DNA of 64,000 nt from Marinobacterium halophilum. Its GTDB lineage: Bacteria; Pseudomonadota; Gammaproteobacteria; Pseudomonadales; Balneatricaceae. Under the pieces are notes generated by a model. It did not search any database. It saw only the letters and a list, made by a program, of their open reading frames with translations, and was not told where the DNA came from. This document shows, in pieces, positions 8,515 through 16,436 of this stretch. The position numbers were made by a program, and so were the translations under genes. The stretch spans positions 1 to 64,000 of the forward strand of contig NZ_PYGI01000002.1 of assembly GCF_003014615.1 (NCBI RefSeq). The letters are read 5' to 3'. Position 1 is the stretch's first letter, and every line of letters starts with the position of its first letter.

Positions 8515-9750
8515 TCAGTCTTTATCAGCACTGCTGGGCCAAGTCGGCATCAGTTCATTAGAGGGCAGGGTTTCATCCAACAGTTTGGCGGCTGTTTCAC
8601 GACCGGCAACCGGCAATCCCGTTGGGTCAAGCACTCCAATCTGAACCAGCACAGAAGCCTGATCCCAGTAGATATGCTCGTGATAAAGCTTGTCGCCGCG
8701 GAACTTAACTACGGCTACGAAGGGAATTTCCACATGCTTTCCGGTTGGCGCTATACCTGGAAGCAGCCAGTCAATTTCACGGTCGTGGGTAAAACAGAAC
8801 AACATCTCATCCACGATTTGGGTATCGCCGATGGTACGAGAGATCGGGATCAGCGTGGTATCAGCCGGGTTGGAGTCAACAAAGTGGTGTTTGTAGAAAC
8901 GATACAAATCCTTATAGCCCACACCGCCCGTTAACGTCGGGATATGATTGACGTAGGGTTCAGCCACCATGGTCGCCATGGTGTCATCCACATTACGGGT
9001 ATCGAATTCGTATTCGCAGTGTTTGTCCCAAAGGTAGGACAGGTTGTAGTGTGGCCCGATCGTTTTACGCAATACCGCCACTGAACGCTCATGAGCAACA
9101 AGAGCCGAAGGCTTGTGATAGTGCTCGGACCCTAGACGGGCAAAGGCATGCTCTACACCCGGATAGGTATAGAGTTCCACATTATCGCGCGCTTCGAGTG
9201 CCGCATGGATGTCATTACGTGCCGCTATCGGACAAAATTCGTCATCACCGGCAAAATGCAGCACCAGACGGCCGCGAATATTATCAGCCTCATCCAGGTG
9301 ATTTTCGATGCCCATGCCATAGTAACCAATGGCAGCATCGACATCACAGCGACAGGCTGCCAGATAAGCCATACGCGCCCCAAGGCAGAAACCCAATACA
9401 CCAGCACCGCTGGTGAACTCTTCACGCTGACGCAGCACACTCAGTGCCGCATCAATATCTTCGATTCCTTTGTCCTGGTCAAAGCCCTGAAAAAAGCCAA
9501 ATGCTTTCTGCCAGGACTCATGGTCGTAGCCCAGCTCTACATTTGCCTCCTGTCGCCAGAACAGATCCGGCACCAAGACGACATAACCTTCTTCAGCATA
9601 GTAATCAGCGATTTGACGCATGGTGCTATTCACGCCGAAAATTTCCTGTAGCAGGATCAAACCTGGACCTTTACCCACTGCCGGTATTGCTAAATACCCG
9701 TTAAATGTACCGGAACCATCTTTTGCAGAAATTTCAATATGGATTCCCAT
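8515..9750 (-). CDS. iifA: Dienelactone-hydrolase/SnoaL-like fusion, IifA-like anthranilate-forming enzyme
   Basis: This 411-residue protein has two domains. Residues 1-230 are a dienelactone-hydrolase alpha/beta fold with the triad C122 (LGFCLGAR), D170 (FAGDDEF) and H201 (VEHAF), in the same spacing as known DLH enzymes. Residues about 240-390 resemble a SnoaL/NTF2-like cone (YWDQASVLVQIGVLD near its end). In the iif pathway IifA is described as comparable to cofactor-independent oxygenases and gives anthranilate from the 3-hydroxyindolin-2-one-type intermediate. It is the first gene of the operon, divergent from an AraC-type regulator gene with paired operator-like sites between. The intact DLH triad leaves open a hydrolytic role. 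Confidence 0.75.
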   Translation of the reverse strand: MGIHIEISAKDGSGTFNGYLAIPAVGKGPGLILLQEIFGVNSTMRQIADYYAEEGYVVLVPDLFWRQEANVELGYDHESWQKAFGFFQGFDQDKGIEDIDAALSVLRQREEFTSGAGVLGFCLGARMAYLAACRCDVDAAIGYYGMGIENHLDEADNIRGRLVLHFAGDDEFCPIAARNDIHAALEARDNVELYTYPGVEHAFARLGSEHYHKPSALVAHERSVAVLRKTIGPHYNLSYLWDKHCEYEFDTRNVDDTMATMVAEPYVNHIPTLTGGVGYKDLYRFYKHHFVDSNPADTTLIPISRTIGDTQIVDEMLFCFTHDREIDWLLPGIAPTGKHVEIPFVAVVKFRGDKLYHEHIYWDQASVLVQIGVLDPTGLPVAGRETAAKLLDETLPSNELMPTWPSSADKD

Positions 9751-9836
9751 GATGCACTCCTTTTTATTATTTTCATATCTTGGGACTCATACTATTTAAA
9801 ACATACTTGGTGACGCGATCCGATTTCGGCAGTGAC

Positions 9837-9882
9837 TATCCAAATAGTGCAAAAAAATAAAATCATTTATCCACTATGTGCA
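9837..9882 (-). promoter_or_regulatory. Paired XylS/BenR-type half-sites upstream of iifA-like operon
   Basis: On the minus strand TGCACATAGTGGATA (9882-9868) and TGCACTATTTGGATA (9851-9837) both fit TGCA-N6-GGNTA, the half-site known for XylS-type AraC activators. They are direct repeats 31 bp apart (about three helical turns), pointing towards the iifA-like gene. A possible -10 (TTTTAAATAGTAT) lies further downstream near 9790-9805. The divergent AraC-type gene at 9965 is the obvious binding protein. Two exact consensus matches in a 214-bp gap are unlikely by chance. Confidence 0.7.
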
Positions 9883-9964
9883 GCAAGCTTGTTTATACTG
9901 TTCACACCCCTGAGCAACCGCAGCTCCTAATGCGGACAGATAAAAATAACAAGGGAATTTCCCA

Positions 9965-10975
9965 ATGCAATCAAGAATCCCACTTTCGCCTTTGCTGGCG
10001 AATGCTTTGCTGAACCAACCCAACATGCAGGTATTCAGCTCACACGACATGGACGAAGTACACAATAAAGTCGGTGAGGCCTTCAAGCCCCACCGTTTTG
10101 AGCCTTCAGGCAGTACTTCAACCCTGAATTCGCGAATGCATCAGTTCTCCATGGATCAGATTTCCTTCCACCGCCTCAAATACGGTGCTGCAGTCGAAGT
10201 CGACCCTGACTGTCTGGATGATTTTTTCCTGCTTCAAATGCCGGTTAGCGGTCAAGCCGAGATCGACTGCGGCGACTGCTCATTGATCTCTAACTGTCAG
10301 CAAGGTGTGGTGTTGAACCCTACCCAACGCCTGAGGATGCGTTACGACAATGAATGCGACCAATTGATGCTGCGCATAAGCCGTCAGGCGCTGGAGCAGG
10401 TCTGTAGTCGCTACCTTGGCCATAGCTTGAAACACCCCATCGAGTTTGATTGCCACTTGGACTGGCGGCGATCGCCGGTATGGTTGCATATGCTGGAATA
10501 CATTACGCAACTGCAAAAAGACGCACCGACTTGCCTGCAACAACCCCTGATATCGCGACAATTGGAGGAGCTGATCATCAGCACACTGCTAAGCCAACAA
10601 CCGAGTAATTACTCACAAGAACTGTCCCGAGACAGCCGCTCGCTGGCCCCGCGTCATGTCAAAAAGGTAGAAGAATATATCGAAGCACATGCGCAAAACC
10701 CACTGACTCCGGCCACCCTCGCCGAGCTGGCTGGCGTAAGCGTGCGCACACTTTATGCGGGCTTTCGTGAGTTCCGCCACATGACGCCAATGGAGTTTCT
10801 GCGCAACGTACGCCTGCAGCGTGTTCGTGAATCGCTCCAGCAGGCTCATATGACTCAGTCTGTCACTGACACCGCCATGTACTGGGGGTTTTCACACATG
10901 GGACGTTTCAGTCAAGAATACCAGCGGTTGTTCGGAGAAAAACCCAGCGAAACCAAACGCAGAGCGCAAGCGTAA
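9965..10975 (+). CDS. AraC/XylS-family activator of the iif-like operon
   Basis: This 336-residue protein has an N-terminal AraC-binding-like sensor domain (about residues 40-215, including LQMPVSGQAEIDCG) and a C-terminal double helix-turn-helix (about 230-330). The latter contains LAELAGVSVRTLYAGFREF and AMYWGFSHMGRFSQEYQRLFGEKPSE, diagnostic of the XylS/BenR/AntR branch. It is transcribed divergently from the iifA-like gene across a 214-bp promoter region with two XylS-type half-sites, so it probably activates the operon in response to indole or a pathway intermediate. Its stop lies 33 bases from the convergent TRAP permease gene. Confidence 0.88.
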   Translation: MQSRIPLSPLLANALLNQPNMQVFSSHDMDEVHNKVGEAFKPHRFEPSGSTSTLNSRMHQFSMDQISFHRLKYGAAVEVDPDCLDDFFLLQMPVSGQAEIDCGDCSLISNCQQGVVLNPTQRLRMRYDNECDQLMLRISRQALEQVCSRYLGHSLKHPIEFDCHLDWRRSPVWLHMLEYITQLQKDAPTCLQQPLISRQLEELIISTLLSQQPSNYSQELSRDSRSLAPRHVKKVEEYIEAHAQNPLTPATLAELAGVSVRTLYAGFREFRHMTPMEFLRNVRLQRVRESLQQAHMTQSVTDTAMYWGFSHMGRFSQEYQRLFGEKPSETKRRAQA

Positions 10976-11008
10976 CCCCGCGCTCTGTTGTTTCTCAGAG
11001 TGGCTACA

Positions 11009-12268
11009 TTACAGTAATACCAGCACTAACTCAGGTACGCCGCTTAACAACACCAGCGTGACCAACGTCGCCAGCAGAAATGGCAACAGCGCTCGGAATA
11101 TCTGCATCGGTGGAATACCGGTCATGGACGATCCGATGAACAACCCAGCCCCTACCGGTGGCGTTAACAGGCCCATGACCAACGTCAGGCAAACCACAAC
11201 GCCAAACTGATAGGCACTGATATCGAACTGCTGCTGCGCAATTGGCAACAGAATCGGCACCACCAGGATCAGCGCCGCAATGCCGTCAATCACCATTCCC
11301 ACCAGAATCAGCACACCCACCACCATTAGCATGAACACGAAGGGATCTGATGTCTGGCTTGAGATCCAAGCCGCCGCAGCCTGGGGAATCTGCTCGTACA
11401 CCACCACCCAGCCAAAGACACCGGCTGCTGAAATCAACATGATCACCATGCCGGAGTTCAGCGCTGTACGCCGCAGGATCTCAGGCATATGTGAGAATTT
11501 AAGATCCTTATAGATATACTTGCCGATCAGCAAGGCCGCCAGAGATGCCAGGGCTGCAGACTCTGTTGGCGTCGCCAGACCGGTCAGGATACCGCCGATA
11601 ATGACCAGTGGAATAAGCCCCGCCGGTACCCCCATCAACACATATTCTTTCATCTTCTGTCTGTCTGGCCATTCACCTGGTGGATACTCCTGAACCAGTC
11701 CGACCAAGACGATCACAATGAAAAACAACCCCGCCATAATCAAGCCGGGCACTATTCCGGCAATGAACATCTCGGCAATCGGCACCTGAGCCAACACCCC
11801 AAAGAGGACGAACAGCATCGACGGTGGAATGATCGGTGACAATAGCCCGCCCGCAGCCGTAATGGCGGCAGCGTAAGCACCGGAGTAGCCCTCTTTTTCC
11901 ATCGCCGGCACCATGGCACGAGACATGATGGCAATCTGTGACGCCGCCGACCCCATGATCGCTGCCATCATCATATTGGCTACCAGATTGATGTAAGCCA
12001 GTCCACCGCGGAAGCCACCCACAAAAATGCGCGCCATGTTAATCAACCGAGTGGTCAAGCCGCCTTCATTCATCAGCTCGCCGGTCAGCATGAATAGTGG
12101 AATTGCCAACAACCCATAATTTTCAATCGCCCCGAACAGCTGTTGAGGATAGGAATCAAAAAGAACGTTATTACCCGAAGTGGCGATATACCAGAGCGCA
12201 GTCAAAGCCAATACCAGCGCGATGGGCACGGCACAAAATAAAAGAATTGTGAAGAACAAAAAAGTCAT
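11009..12268 (-). CDS. dctM: TRAP transporter large permease DctM
   Basis: This 419-residue, 11-13 helix inner-membrane protein has family blocks such as LLAIPLFMLTGELMNEGGL, GGLLSPIIPPSMLFVLFGVL and GLLTPPVGAGLFIGSSMTG. DctM is the Na+-coupled transport core of tripartite ATP-independent periplasmic transporters. Its start overlaps the dctQ stop by 1 base (ATGA-type junction). It is the last gene of an operon that begins with antA, so the TRAP system probably imports the aromatic acid that the operon degrades (anthranilate). Substrate identity is inferred only from context. Confidence 0.93.
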   Translation of the reverse strand: MTFLFFTILLFCAVPIALVLALTALWYIATSGNNVLFDSYPQQLFGAIENYGLLAIPLFMLTGELMNEGGLTTRLINMARIFVGGFRGGLAYINLVANMMMAAIMGSAASQIAIMSRAMVPAMEKEGYSGAYAAAITAAGGLLSPIIPPSMLFVLFGVLAQVPIAEMFIAGIVPGLIMAGLFFIVIVLVGLVQEYPPGEWPDRQKMKEYVLMGVPAGLIPLVIIGGILTGLATPTESAALASLAALLIGKYIYKDLKFSHMPEILRRTALNSGMVIMLISAAGVFGWVVVYEQIPQAAAAWISSQTSDPFVFMLMVVGVLILVGMVIDGIAALILVVPILLPIAQQQFDISAYQFGVVVCLTLVMGLLTPPVGAGLFIGSSMTGIPPMQIFRALLPFLLATLVTLVLLSGVPELVLVLL

Positions 12269-12816
12269 TATGAGGCCCCCTTAAAATAGAAAGCCCTTTT
12301 TAAACTGATCAAGATATTGTTGGCAGCATGTACTGAAAGTGACAAAGAAAAAATAGGCAAGATAAACCATGGCCATATTTTCTTTATTCCCAAGGTGTTG
12401 GTCTTTTCCGAGTATACAAAATTGAATGTCTCCCCTTGAAAAACCTTGATATCAAAATCGGTTTTCGCCAGCGTCACGGGGTCAAGCCAGCGCCAGCAAA
12501 GCACTAATACTACCAGCGCAAATAATAAGATCATCAGATCAGCAAACAGCTGCATCCAAACCCGGGCACGTTTCCCCAGCAGATCTACCAAGAGGGTAAC
12601 GGCAATCACCTGGCGCTTTTTCAACACTACTGAAGTCGCCAGAAAGGTGGTCCAGACCATCGCATAAATTGCCAATTCATCTACCCAGTAGATAGCCATA
12701 CCCAACGTACGACTGACGATATTGAGCAATACCAGTAACGTAACTGCCGCCGCTAGAAGCGCTGCCAGTGCCATCTCAACGCGGACCAATCGATCGGAAA
12801 TGAAATTCAACATCAC
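12268..12816 (-). CDS. dctQ: TRAP transporter small permease DctQ
   Basis: This 182-residue protein has four predicted membrane helices. The family signature region WVDELAIYAMVWTTFLATSVVLKKRQVIAV (the E-x-x-x-Y/x-x-W block followed by a basic loop) lies near residues 42-72. DctQ pairs with DctM to form the membrane domain of the TRAP transporter. It sits between dctP and dctM, separated from dctP by a 53-base gap with a strong hairpin and directly coupled to dctM. It has an unusually long insertion between helices 3 and 4 (about residues 105-145) predicted to be soluble. Confidence 0.9.
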   Translation of the reverse strand: MMLNFISDRLVRVEMALAALLAAAVTLLVLLNIVSRTLGMAIYWVDELAIYAMVWTTFLATSVVLKKRQVIAVTLLVDLLGKRARVWMQLFADLMILLFALVVLVLCWRWLDPVTLAKTDFDIKVFQGETFNFVYSEKTNTLGIKKIWPWFILPIFSLSLSVHAANNILISLKRAFYFKGAS

Positions 12817-12827
12817 AGTGTCCCCTA

Positions 12828-12853
12828 CCCGCGGACGGAGGGCAGTCCGCGGG
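12828..12853. repeat. Hairpin between dctP and dctQ
   Basis: CCCGCGGAC (12828-12836) and GTCCGCGGG (12845-12853) make a perfect 9-bp GC-rich stem with an 8-base loop directly after the dctP stop. There is no U-tract. Such stems after binding-protein genes often stabilise the upstream mRNA, which would give more DctP than permease. Confidence 0.6.
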
Positions 12854-12869
12854 ACTTATCGAGCGTGGA

Positions 12870-13856
12870 TCAGCTGCCCTTGATTTCAGTCGCAGCCTGT
12901 CTCAAGTTTGGCAGAGATGTCGCCTTATTAGACCAGACTTTTTCCCAATCACTGATCGCGGTAGCAAAATCCTCTTTACTCGCCTCTTCAATGTTGATAT
13001 CCAGTGCCCGCAACTGCCGCTCCTGCTGCCCTTCCTGCTGCTGGAAATGGTCGATCACCATGTCCAGCTGCTTACGCATGCTGGTCTGCAACAGCTTACG
13101 CTCATCCTGGCTCAAATCTTTCCAAACTCGACCCGAGACGACCCCCACCATGGGGAACATCATATGGTTGGAGATCAGCAAGTTGTCCGCTCGCTCATAA
13201 AACTTGAAGATCAGGATAGAGTCGAAATCCATATCGATGGCATCAATCTGACCGTTGGCCAACGCATCGTATACAGCCGGCAATGGCAGCGGTGTAGGGG
13301 CAGCACCCGTTGCCATGTAGAAATCCCGGATTGGTTCAAATGGCGTGATGCGCAATTTCTTGCCTGAAAGATCTTCCGGTCCCTTGGCAATTTCACGGCT
13401 CAATACCTGGCGCATCCCTGCCATGCCGTATCCCATTCCCACCAAACCGGCTTCCGCCGGTAGCTGGTTCAGCAGCTCGGTCGCCGCGTCCGAGCGCAGT
13501 AGCGCAGCAGCCTGATCAATATCCTCAACCAGATAAGGTGCGTACAGCGCACCGAAGTCGGGAACTCGGTTGGATATTTCTGCGATGGTCAGAAAAGCCA
13601 TATCCAATGCCCCCGTCTGCAGCTGTTGTACCATCTGAGCTTCATTACCCAGCTGTTGAGCCGGAAAGACTGCAATACTGTGCTCACCGCCGGATTTTGC
13701 CTTCACTTCATCGGCGAAAGCATAAGCCGCCTGAGTCCATCTGTGTGGTGGCGGTGTAATCAGGCCTAGACGAAAATCGCGAGCCTGAGCCGGCAGGGCC
13801 ATCATCAGCGCGAGCGCGCCAGTCATAACAGGTGTCAGTAAGCGTTTGATTGACAT
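12870..13856 (-). CDS. dctP: TRAP transporter periplasmic binding protein DctP
   Basis: This 328-residue protein has a signal peptide cleaved after ALPAQA (about residue 25). The mature DctP fold shows the GKKLRITPFEPIRDFY segment followed by ALANGQIDAIDMD, the region where family members place the conserved arginine that binds a substrate carboxylate. The protein delivers ligand to DctQM. It follows the catechol dioxygenase gene by 60 bases in the ant operon. A carboxylate-binding family next to anthranilate dioxygenase genes points to anthranilate or a related aromatic acid rather than neutral indole; this is inference. Confidence 0.92.
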   Translation of the reverse strand: MSIKRLLTPVMTGALALMMALPAQARDFRLGLITPPPHRWTQAAYAFADEVKAKSGGEHSIAVFPAQQLGNEAQMVQQLQTGALDMAFLTIAEISNRVPDFGALYAPYLVEDIDQAAALLRSDAATELLNQLPAEAGLVGMGYGMAGMRQVLSREIAKGPEDLSGKKLRITPFEPIRDFYMATGAAPTPLPLPAVYDALANGQIDAIDMDFDSILIFKFYERADNLLISNHMMFPMVGVVSGRVWKDLSQDERKLLQTSMRKQLDMVIDHFQQQEGQQERQLRALDINIEEASKEDFATAISDWEKVWSNKATSLPNLRQAATEIKGS

Positions 13857-13916
13857 GGGCTAACTCCAACGTTTCTTATTTTTATCCAAGATAACCTATT
13901 GCATTCAACATCAGGC

Positions 13917-14840
13917 TCACGTCAAAACTGTCAAGAAACGCTCGTTGAGTTGACGGTCATGATAGAAAATCGCCTTGCCCAATTTGTCCGCATCCCAGGT
14001 GATCGGCTCATGATCCGGGTAGAAGCAGTCACCGCCGCAGAACACCTCGTTGCGGTTGCCGGACGGATCAAAGAAATAGATTGTCTGCCCGTGAGTGATA
14101 CCATGACGAGTCGGACCGATATCGATGGAGGTATTGGTCATCGAGATCAAATCACCGGCACGCAGTACGTCCTCCCAGGTTTCCAGGAAGAAAGAGGCGT
14201 GATGGAAGCGATTCTTTTCCGGATGCTTAATGAAAGCCACGTCATGCGCCTTCATCGAACACGTCAAAAACTGGGCAACTCGGTTACCCTCAGAGTCCAT
14301 GACTTGCTCGCACAAATCAAAGCCCAGCACGTCGCGAAACAAGCGATAGGTTTCGTCCAAGTCATCGCCATATAACAGGCAGTGATCGAAACGCTGTGCC
14401 TTCATACCTTTAAGGCCTCGTGGCCAGGCTTCTGGATTATGGTTGCCAACACCATAGCGGCCCGTCTGCACTTTGTCGGCAAAGAGTTCGAAGCTGTGTC
14501 CGGTCGGTGCAACAAAACGGATACGGCGACCACAGCCCTCCAGTTCCCCTGCCGGAATCCGTTCTACGTCACAGCCGAACGTAATCAAATCGCCATGAAG
14601 CTGCTCCAGCACGGCTTCGTTGAGTACCTTGAAACCCATGAAATCCATACCGGGCTGGTCCGCTTCACGCAGTACTACCGAGAACCGGTCGACCTCGGTC
14701 CAGCCTTTCAAATACACCCGCCCCTGAACATCGCGATCGACTTCAATCAAGCCCATCAAGTCACGGTAGTGGGCCAAAGCTTCATCTATATCCAGCACAC
14801 GCAGCTGGACATGACCGGGACGCATTATGCCTTTCTTCAT
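13917..14840 (-). CDS. xylE: Catechol 2,3-dioxygenase (XylE type, extradiol)
   Basis: This enzyme opens the catechol ring next to the hydroxyls to give 2-hydroxymuconate semialdehyde. The protein has exactly 307 residues, like Pseudomonas XylE, and is collinear with it: [12 protein letters not shown] at the start, [16 protein letters not shown], the iron ligand H153 in RFDH, a second His in [13 protein letters not shown], and the Glu ligand in [14 protein letters not shown]. Two vicinal-oxygen-chelate domains are therefore complete. It lies 39 bases after antC in the same operon. No XylT-type reactivating ferredoxin and no downstream meta-pathway genes are in the window, so the lower pathway must be encoded elsewhere. 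Confidence 0.95.
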   Translation of the reverse strand: MKKGIMRPGHVQLRVLDIDEALAHYRDLMGLIEVDRDVQGRVYLKGWTEVDRFSVVLREADQPGMDFMGFKVLNEAVLEQLHGDLITFGCDVERIPAGELEGCGRRIRFVAPTGHSFELFADKVQTGRYGVGNHNPEAWPRGLKGMKAQRFDHCLLYGDDLDETYRLFRDVLGFDLCEQVMDSEGNRVAQFLTCSMKAHDVAFIKHPEKNRFHHASFFLETWEDVLRAGDLISMTNTSIDIGPTRHGITHGQTIYFFDPSGNRNEVFCGGDCFYPDHEPITWDADKLGKAIFYHDRQLNERFLTVLT

Positions 14841-14879
14841 TGTGCATGCCTCATTGTTGTTATTGTGTTGGGTATCACG

Positions 14880-15917
14880 TTAGCTGGCGGAGAATTTCTC
14901 GAAGTAGATACTGGCGTTCTGCATCTGACGCTGGTCGAGCCAGCGTTTGACCGCCTCAACCATCGGCGGCGGACCACAGAGATAGGCATCCACCTCGCCA
15001 TCGTTGAAATGTTGCTCCTCAAACAAGTCAGTCACTACGCCTTGCCGGCCCTGCCAGCCATCATCAGGCTGCATCACAATGCTGTGATAACTGAAACCGG
15101 GGATCGCCAGCTGATAGCGATCCAGTCGCTCCAATTCACACAGGTCCTGTGGCTTGGTCACGCCATAGAACAGGCTGACTGGCTGGTCGATGCGACTCGG
15201 ACCGGACTCCATCTGATCCAGCATGCCGAGAAACGCCGCCAGACCAGTTCCACCCGCTACCATAATTAGAGGGCGCTTGACCTGCTGCAAATAGAACGCA
15301 CCCAGTGGTGCTTTCAGACAGACACGGTCACCAGGCTGAGCATGGTTACGCAGGTAATTGCTCATCACACCATCCGGCAGCAGGCGGATCAGCAGCTGCA
15401 GCTGGTTGTTTTTGTTGGGTTCACAAGCAAAAGAGTAGGAGCGCCACGCGTCGGTGCCTGGCACCTGAACATGAGCGTACTGCCCCGGCAGGAAATCCAG
15501 CTGTCCTACACGAGAACTGGCGTCCAGATGCAGAGTCGCCGTCGAGTCGGACAGGATTTCAACCTGGGTGACCAGCGCGTCGACCTCTTCAGGCCCAGCG
15601 CTGGTGCAGAGCGAAGAGTCAAAATCGAAGCGCACTGCGCAGTCACTCTCGACCCGCATCTGGCAAGCCAGGATGCCACCGCGGGCCAGATCATCTTCGC
15701 TCAACGCATCTTCGTCAACGTAGTCCAGATCATATTTACCGGACTGGCAAGTGCCCTTACAGGAGGCACAGACACCTTCACGACAGTCTACCGGCAGGGT
15801 CAAACCATGGCGCATGGCCGCATCAATCAGGACTTCGCCAGGGTTGATGCCGATGAAATGGGTCCGTCCATCGCTGAAATTCAGTGCTACCTTATGCATA
15901 CTACTCACCACTTCCAT
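14880..15917 (-). CDS. antC: Anthranilate dioxygenase reductase component AntC-like
   Basis: This 345-residue protein has a plant-type [2Fe-2S] domain at the N-terminus (CREGVCASCKGTC near residues 40-52, with a fourth Cys in GGILACQM). An FNR-type FAD/NADH domain follows (YAHVQVPGTDAWRSYSFAC for FAD, MVAGGTGLAAFLGMLD for NADH, YLCGPPPMVEAV near the end). This is the ferredoxin-first layout of the BenC/AntC family, which passes electrons from NADH to the Rieske oxygenase. It follows antB by 27 bases. The reductase alone cannot tell anthranilate from benzoate systems; the choice rests on the iif neighbours. Confidence 0.88.
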   Translation of the reverse strand: MEVVSSMHKVALNFSDGRTHFIGINPGEVLIDAAMRHGLTLPVDCREGVCASCKGTCQSGKYDLDYVDEDALSEDDLARGGILACQMRVESDCAVRFDFDSSLCTSAGPEEVDALVTQVEILSDSTATLHLDASSRVGQLDFLPGQYAHVQVPGTDAWRSYSFACEPNKNNQLQLLIRLLPDGVMSNYLRNHAQPGDRVCLKAPLGAFYLQQVKRPLIMVAGGTGLAAFLGMLDQMESGPSRIDQPVSLFYGVTKPQDLCELERLDRYQLAIPGFSYHSIVMQPDDGWQGRQGVVTDLFEEQHFNDGEVDAYLCGPPPMVEAVKRWLDQRQMQNASIYFEKFSAS

Positions 15918-15944
15918 TAAACGTGTGCCAACACCTGTCGGTAC

Positions 15945-16433
15945 TCAGACATGATAGAAATCCAACACGTGACGGATTTTGTCGTTCAGCACGATGGCGC
16001 GCTTGCTCGTGATTTTCCAGCTATCACCGTTCGCCCGCATCAAGTACTCGGACCAGCCAAAAAAGCTCTCACTCTCACCAAAGCGGAAGAAGTGGGTCAC
16101 CCAATTAGCCTTAACCTTCCACAAGCCATCCTCCTGCTGCTCGGCCTGCACATTATCGATCAGATGCATGGTGCGCGGCATCGGCGTACAGGCCGCGCTC
16201 TTCCCTGTGCGGATACGAAATACGCGATCTTCAAGACCGGCGCGGGTCGGGTAATAGATCAGCGACATCTCGCGCTTGGGGTTGGTGGTATAAACATGTT
16301 CGGTATCCCATTGCGGGATGTGGAACATGGATTCTTCGTCAAACATATCGAGATATTCATCCCACTGCTGACGGTCGCAATACTCGGATACACGGTAGAG
16401 AAACTGCTCGATATTCTGGATGACATTACTCAT
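15945..16433 (-). CDS. antB: Anthranilate dioxygenase small (beta) subunit AntB-like
   Basis: This 162-residue protein is the NTF2-like beta subunit of an aromatic-ring-hydroxylating dioxygenase. It has the typical acidic aromatic start (FLYRVSEYCDRQQWDEYLDMFDEE), the TRAGLEDRVFRIRTGKSA block and a C-terminal KRAIVLNDKIRHVLDFYHV. Its length matches known AntB (about 163). It builds the alpha3-beta3 oxygenase with AntA and has a structural rather than catalytic role. It begins 3 bases after the antA stop. Confidence 0.88.
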   Translation of the reverse strand: MSNVIQNIEQFLYRVSEYCDRQQWDEYLDMFDEESMFHIPQWDTEHVYTTNPKREMSLIYYPTRAGLEDRVFRIRTGKSAACTPMPRTMHLIDNVQAEQQEDGLWKVKANWVTHFFRFGESESFFGWSEYLMRANGDSWKITSKRAIVLNDKIRHVLDFYHV

Positions 16434-16436
16434 GAT

